NCBI GenBank assembly: GCA_964528055.1
Contig: CAZGQM010000010.1
Span: forward strand, 71,867-135,866
From: Geoanaerobacter sp964528055
GTDB taxonomy: Bacteria; Desulfobacterota; Desulfuromonadia; Geobacterales; DSM-12255
Direction: 5' to 3'
DNA: 64,000 nt
The notes below the pieces were generated by a model. The model had not been told where the DNA came from. It saw only the letters and a list, made by a program, of their open reading frames with translations, and did no database searches. Position 1 is the first letter of the stretch. Each line of letters starts with the position of its first letter. The position numbers were made by a program, and so were the translations under genes. Positions 60,644-64,000 of this stretch are shown here, one piece after another.

Positions 60644-62677
60644 TCACCCTAAAATCCCCTTCATCTGTGAAAAGAAGTTGTCGGCCATTTTGTCAGCCTC
60701 TTCCTCGTTCAGTATCTGAGCTCCGGCAACGGTCTGGTTGTTGACCAGATGCTCGGGGATCTCCTCAAGGAAGCGGGAAGGATGGCACTCCTGCAACTTG
60801 CCGTAGTGCTTCCGTTGCAGGGCACGGGTGATGGTCAGCTGTTGGCGGGCACGGGTGATCCCGACATACATGAGCCTCCGCTCTTCGTCGATGGTGAAAT
60901 CTTCGTAGATCGACCTCTTGTGCGGCAGAATCTCCTCCTCCAACCCCACCAGGTAGACAACGGGAAACTCAAGCCCCTTGCTGGAGTGAAGCGACATCAG
61001 TGTTACCGCATCCTTGCCATGCTCCTTCTTATCATTTCCGGAAAAGCGGTCCTCGTCCATAAGGGTCACCTTTTCCAGAAATCCTCCCAGTGTGGCACCA
61101 GGAGCCTGGTTATCGAAGTTCGCCAGCGAGTTGACCACCTGCTCGATGTTCTCGACCTTTCTGCGTGCCGTTGCTGGATCGTCGATGGTCCGGTAGAGCT
61201 CCTCCTCGATGCCGACCCTCTTGAAAAGCTCATTAGCGTGGCCTGCCAGAAGGCCGGGCCGGCTGAACCCTTCCAGGTATTCAGCCAGCAGGGCATGGAA
61301 GCCACGCACCTTTTCCCGTAAGGGATCGCTGATACCGGCTATCTCCCCTACCCTTCCCATGGCTGCGAAGAGCGAAATCCCCTGCTCCAGCGACCACTGG
61401 TTGATCCGCAAAACGGTCGTGTCGCCGATCCCCCGTTTGGGAAAGTTGATGATCCGGAGAAGCGACTGCTCGTCCAGAGGGTTGGCAATCACCCGTAAGT
61501 AGGCCAAGGTGTCCTTGACCTCCTTGCGCTCGTAAAACTGCATTCCGCCGATAAGGACGTAAGGAATGCATGCAAAGCGGAGTTGCTCCTCGAAAGGACG
61601 GCTCTGGGCGTTGGTCCTGTAGAGTATCGCGCACTCCCCGAAACTCAGCTTGTCACGGAAACAGGCCAGCTGGATACGCTCCACCACAGTGGCAGCCTCC
61701 TCCTCATCGTCGGCAGTCACCACAAGATCGATGGGACGTCCTGGTCCGCTGTCGGTCCAGAGCGATTTGACCTTCCGTTTCGGATTGTTCTTGATGACCT
61801 GGTTTGCCGCCTCCAGTATGTTGCCGGTCGAGCGGTAGTTCTGCTCAAGGATCACCACCCTGCAGCCGGAATAATCCCGCTCAAAGGTGAGTATCTTCTC
61901 AACGTCGGCTCCGCGCCAGCCGTAAATCGACTGGTCATCGTCCCCGACCACGCAGATGTTGCGGTTCTTCTTCGCCAGCAGCGAGATCAGGAGATACTGG
62001 GAGGGGTTGGTATCCTGGTACTCGTCCACCATGATATAGCGGAAGCGATCCTGCCAGCGGGCAAGCACATCGGGGTGGTCTCGCAATAGCTCCACGGTCA
62101 GCATGATCAGGTCATCGAAGTCCACGGCATTGCACGCCTTGAGCATGGCCTGATAGCGCGGGTAGACCTGGGCCGCCATCATCTCCGCGTCGTCGAAACT
62201 GCGCTGCTGGTACTCCTGGGGCCTGAGCAGGGCATTCTTGGCTGCCGATATCTTCCAGAGCAGGGAGTCTGCTTCGAACTTCCGCTCGGTGTCGTTCACC
62301 TCCCGCAAGGCCTGCCGGATCAGGCCTAACTGGTCCGATCCGGAGTATATGGAGAAGTTCCGCTTGTATCCGAGCCGCTCAATCTCCTGGCGCAAGAGCC
62401 GCACGCCAAGGGAGTGGAAGGTGGAGACCGCCATACCCTTGGCTGCCTTTCCGACCAGCTCCTTCAGGCGCTCCTGCATCTCTCTGGCAGCCTTGTTGGT
62501 AAAGGTGACTGCCAGGATATTCTCGGCAGGGACCCCCTTTGCTTCGAGAAGGTACGCGATACGGCAGGTGATTACGCGGGTCTTGCCCGAGCCTGCCCCG
62601 GCAAGGACCAGAAGGGGGCCTTCGGTATGGGTCGCAGCAGCGCGCTGCTCCGGATTGAGAGATTTGAGGTCGAGCAT
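60644..62677 (-). CDS. UvrD/Rep-family DNA helicase
   Basis: 677 residues from the ATG at 62677, chosen because AAGGA lies just upstream; an ATG at 62692 has none. SF1A motifs are complete: LNPEQRAAATHTEGPLLVLAGAGSGKTRVIT (Q-motif and Walker A), VDEYQDTNPSQYLL, GDDDQSIYGWRGADVE, QNYRSTGNIL, LMSLHSSKGLEFPVVYLVGL and ERRLMYVGITRARQQL. It lacks the long C-terminal tail of PcrA, which fits Rep or a short UvrD. It unwinds DNA in repair or at stalled forks. An inverted repeat lies 26 bases upstream of the start codon. Confidence 0.93.
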   Translation of the reverse strand: MLDLKSLNPEQRAAATHTEGPLLVLAGAGSGKTRVITCRIAYLLEAKGVPAENILAVTFTNKAAREMQERLKELVGKAAKGMAVSTFHSLGVRLLRQEIERLGYKRNFSIYSGSDQLGLIRQALREVNDTERKFEADSLLWKISAAKNALLRPQEYQQRSFDDAEMMAAQVYPRYQAMLKACNAVDFDDLIMLTVELLRDHPDVLARWQDRFRYIMVDEYQDTNPSQYLLISLLAKKNRNICVVGDDDQSIYGWRGADVEKILTFERDYSGCRVVILEQNYRSTGNILEAANQVIKNNPKRKVKSLWTDSGPGRPIDLVVTADDEEEAATVVERIQLACFRDKLSFGECAILYRTNAQSRPFEEQLRFACIPYVLIGGMQFYERKEVKDTLAYLRVIANPLDEQSLLRIINFPKRGIGDTTVLRINQWSLEQGISLFAAMGRVGEIAGISDPLREKVRGFHALLAEYLEGFSRPGLLAGHANELFKRVGIEEELYRTIDDPATARRKVENIEQVVNSLANFDNQAPGATLGGFLEKVTLMDEDRFSGNDKKEHGKDAVTLMSLHSSKGLEFPVVYLVGLEEEILPHKRSIYEDFTIDEERRLMYVGITRARQQLTITRALQRKHYGKLQECHPSRFLEEIPEHLVNNQTVAGAQILNEEEADKMADNFFSQMKGILG

Positions 62678-62702
62678 GGTAATCCTTGTCATGACGAACA
62701 GA

Positions 62703-62734
62703 GACCTGGCAGGTATCAGAAAACCTGTCAGGTC
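62703..62734. promoter_or_regulatory. Inverted repeat upstream of the UvrD/Rep gene
   Basis: GACCTGGCAGGT (62703-62714) and ACCTGTCAGGTC (62723-62734) match as inverted repeats at 11 of 12 positions, with an eight-base spacer. Each arm is nearly palindromic (CCTG-CAGG). It may be an operator or RNA hairpin; it does not fit the LexA box I know for Geobacter. Confidence 0.45.
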
Positions 62735-62940
62735 ACGGGTCTGGTAATTTACTGATATTATTATCGAAAAGGGAGGGCTATGATGCCTTTCAAAAGCGAA
62801 TATGTCGTGATTGTAGCCTGTCGTTAAGCAGGGTACAAGGATGAATTTGAGACAACGGGAAGTTTAGCCGCCCCCTAGGCAGGCAAGCTGCAACCGTTTC
62901 GGCCCCACTGCCGTCCGGCGCCGTCCATGTACGATCGTAT

Positions 62941-63099
62941 TCACGCGGCGTGTTGTAATTGAAAGGCTTCCCAACCGATACAGGCCAGCTTGATATAGAC
63001 AGGAATTGGCTTGTGCCCGCCGTGATAGTATACAATCGATCGTCGCGTAATGCCGAGCGCTTTGGCAGCAGCGCTAAGAGAGAGATTGTTACGATCCAT
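62941..63099 (-). pseudogene. Small HTH antitoxin-like protein, probably a remnant
   Basis: From the ATG at 63097-63099 a 52-residue frame reads MDRNNLSLSAAAKALGITRR, then SIVYYHGGHKPIPVYIKLAC and ends GWEAFQLQHAA. This is the HTH pattern of small antitoxin-like regulators that usually follow a DUF2442 or DUF4160 protein. The frame stays open upstream to about 63240, through QAGPAFPVTDFNSW, with no start codon there, and no companion gene is visible. So it is either a minimal stand-alone regulator or what is left of a decayed toxin-antitoxin unit. Confidence 0.55.
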
Positions 63100-63182
63100 C
63101 CACGAATTGAAGTCGGTTACAGGAAAGGCTGGGCCGGCCTGCTCTTTTCCAAGCCTGTAGAGGGAATCTTGTGGGTATTGAT

Positions 63183-63209
63183 AAAAAAGCCCCGGGTTCC
63201 GGGGCTTTT
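63183..63209 (-). terminator. Rho-independent terminator after the OmpW-like gene
   Basis: An 11-bp stem, AAAAGCCCCGG (63185-63195) with CCGGGGCTTTT (63199-63209), and a GTT loop. Minus-strand T-run of six follows. It lies 21 bases past the stop of the gene at 63230. Confidence 0.9.
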
Positions 63210-63229
63210 CTCGTGATGCCGAATGCTCA

Positions 63230-63853
63230 CTAATTTAAGAAATATCGAACGCCAAACGTTACGGAGACGCTGGAAGGATCGAAGTTGCCCACTTTGACGC
63301 CCCGGTAATCCCGGATATCCGCATCGGGCGCTAACACCCCCTTCAGCTGGCCGGTTACGGCCAACTGCTTGAGGAGGAAGTAGTCGACCCCGCCCGACAG
63401 GTGAATTCCGACGACGTTGTCCACGTCCCCCCTTGCACCATCAGCCGGGGAGAAGTCGTTGACCAGGATGTCGAGGCCAGCACCGGCATAGGGGACAAGC
63501 TTCTTCACCGGCAGGTTGATGAACCGGTATTGGGCTCCCAGGGAGATGTTGGTGGTGCCGAAATCCCCCCCCTTGTAACCGTAACCGTCATGGGCGCGGA
63601 ATTCCGTCTGGGTAATATCCAGCTCTGCTGCCCAGTTCTTATCGATACCATAAATGAAACCGCCCCCCCCGATAAAACCGGTGTCCGTATCGGACTTCCG
63701 ATTATACGGAGAATCGGTGAATTCGCTGTCCGAGGGGACCAGGAATCCGATGCGGCCGGTGACACCGAACCGGTTCTGGATGCTGTCGGCGAGGGCAGTT
63801 GATGCCACGGACAGGATAAGGGCGAAACATGCACATATGGCTATTTTTTTCAT
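63230..63853 (-). CDS. Small outer-membrane beta-barrel (OmpW-like)
   Basis: 207 residues, signal peptide ending ALA-DSIQ. Eight-strand barrel texture: GVTGRIGFLVPSDSEF, FIGGGGFIYGIDKNWAAELDITQTEF, TNISLGAQYRFINLPVKKLVPYAGAGLDILVND, and the terminal SVSVTFGVRYFLN. The NLPVKKLVPYAGAGL segment and the short periplasmic turns are typical of OmpW proteins, which form narrow hydrophobic channels. Terminal Asn rather than Phe is a little unusual. Its promoter region runs to about 63950, where a terminator of the next leftward gene ends. Confidence 0.85.
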   Translation of the reverse strand: MKKIAICACFALILSVASTALADSIQNRFGVTGRIGFLVPSDSEFTDSPYNRKSDTDTGFIGGGGFIYGIDKNWAAELDITQTEFRAHDGYGYKGGDFGTTNISLGAQYRFINLPVKKLVPYAGAGLDILVNDFSPADGARGDVDNVVGIHLSGGVDYFLLKQLAVTGQLKGVLAPDADIRDYRGVKVGNFDPSSVSVTFGVRYFLN

Positions 63854-63948
63854 TTCTTCCTCCTAGGATCTTTATTATCTGCCAATCAGCCTTGAGACGA
63901 GTGCCGCTTTGCGGGAATCACCTCCTCTACGGCCCCAGCCAGCGGCAA

Positions 63949-63994
63949 CAAAAAAGCCGGGTTGCCGAAATCAGTGTATTTCGGCAACCCGGCT
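63949..63994 (-). terminator. Rho-independent terminator of a gene right of the window
   Basis: A perfect 16-bp stem, AGCCGGGTTGCCGAAA (63955-63970) with its complement (63979-63994), eight-base loop, followed on the minus strand by six T. It ends a leftward transcript whose gene is outside the window. Confidence 0.9.
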
Positions 63995-64000
63995 GTCTCG

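Noticed and set aside
62780..62827. A rightward 15-residue micro-frame after GGGAGGG
   Set aside because: Too short to judge, no conserved feature, and the ribosome-site-like run may be chance.
62790..63035. An 81-codon leftward frame in the intergenic region
   Set aside because: It overlaps the HTH frame in another register, has low-complexity content and no ribosome site; the HTH frame has a recognisable motif.
1..64000. CRISPR arrays, tRNA or rRNA genes, prophage or complete insertion sequences
   Set aside because: I looked for regularly spaced direct repeats, cloverleaf-like segments, integrases and transposases and found none that could be supported.

Overview
This window looks like a chromosomal segment of a Geobacter-type iron-reducing deltaproteobacterium (Desulfuromonadia). 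Four things point there: many c-type cytochromes (a PpcA-like triheme c7, an OmcE-like tetraheme and an octaheme), a soluble NAD(P)H-dependent Fe(III) reductase-like pair (sfrA/sfrB), several chemoreceptors, and a SelD that is itself a selenoprotein. The order purH-purD-purE-ppcA-resB-ccsA-cytochrome-NHL-omcE matches, from memory, the ppcA/omcE region of Geobacter sulfurreducens. No rRNA, tRNA, CRISPR array, prophage or complete insertion sequence was seen.

Layout. 1-300: start of a PIN-type toxin, its antitoxin and an operator. 410-9500: leftward surface-polysaccharide genes (ABC-2 permease without its ATPase, TPR/GT-C membrane protein, dTDP-rhamnose-4-epimerase-like SDR, three glycosyltransferases), interrupted by a secreted YncE-type propeller. 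9588-18211: leftward extracellular electron-transfer block (outer-membrane barrel, OmcE-like tetraheme, NHL lipoprotein, octaheme cytochrome, System II cytochrome maturation proteins CcsA and ResB, PpcA-like c7). 18334-25396: purE, purD, purH, a RACo-like ATPase, selD read through a UGA codon, and alr. 25549-28568: TPP riboswitch, thiE-thiD fusion, thiC. 28591-37285: envelope proteins (OmpA lipoprotein, DUF748 giant, DUF4350-like, OB-fold protein), an RluA pseudouridine synthase and a radical SAM protein. 37382-39173: a chemoreceptor with a sigma-28-like promoter.

39198-51504 looks like a central-metabolism and acetate neighbourhood: sfrA-sfrB, M29 aminopeptidase, coaE, an IclR regulator, a universal stress protein, a TIM-barrel isomerase, a nucleotidyltransferase-like protein that has lost its catalytic aspartates, and an acetate-type sodium:solute symporter with its DUF4212 small subunit. 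51601-53456 holds trmB-truD. 53579-60607 holds a DUF3108 protein, an NHL-propeller plus chemoreceptor operon, a DEAD-box helicase and a third chemoreceptor. 60644-64000 holds a UvrD/Rep helicase, a small HTH antitoxin remnant and an OmpW-like barrel.

How the parts fit (inference): ResB/CcsA would attach heme to the neighbouring cytochromes. PpcA would carry electrons across the periplasm. The octaheme protein, OmcE-like filament subunit, NHL lipoprotein and outer-membrane barrel would form or serve an export and extracellular electron path. Separate sigma-54-like sites precede omcE and the barrel gene, so both may respond to the same RpoN-dependent signal. All three chemoreceptor transcription units carry sigma-28-like promoter elements.
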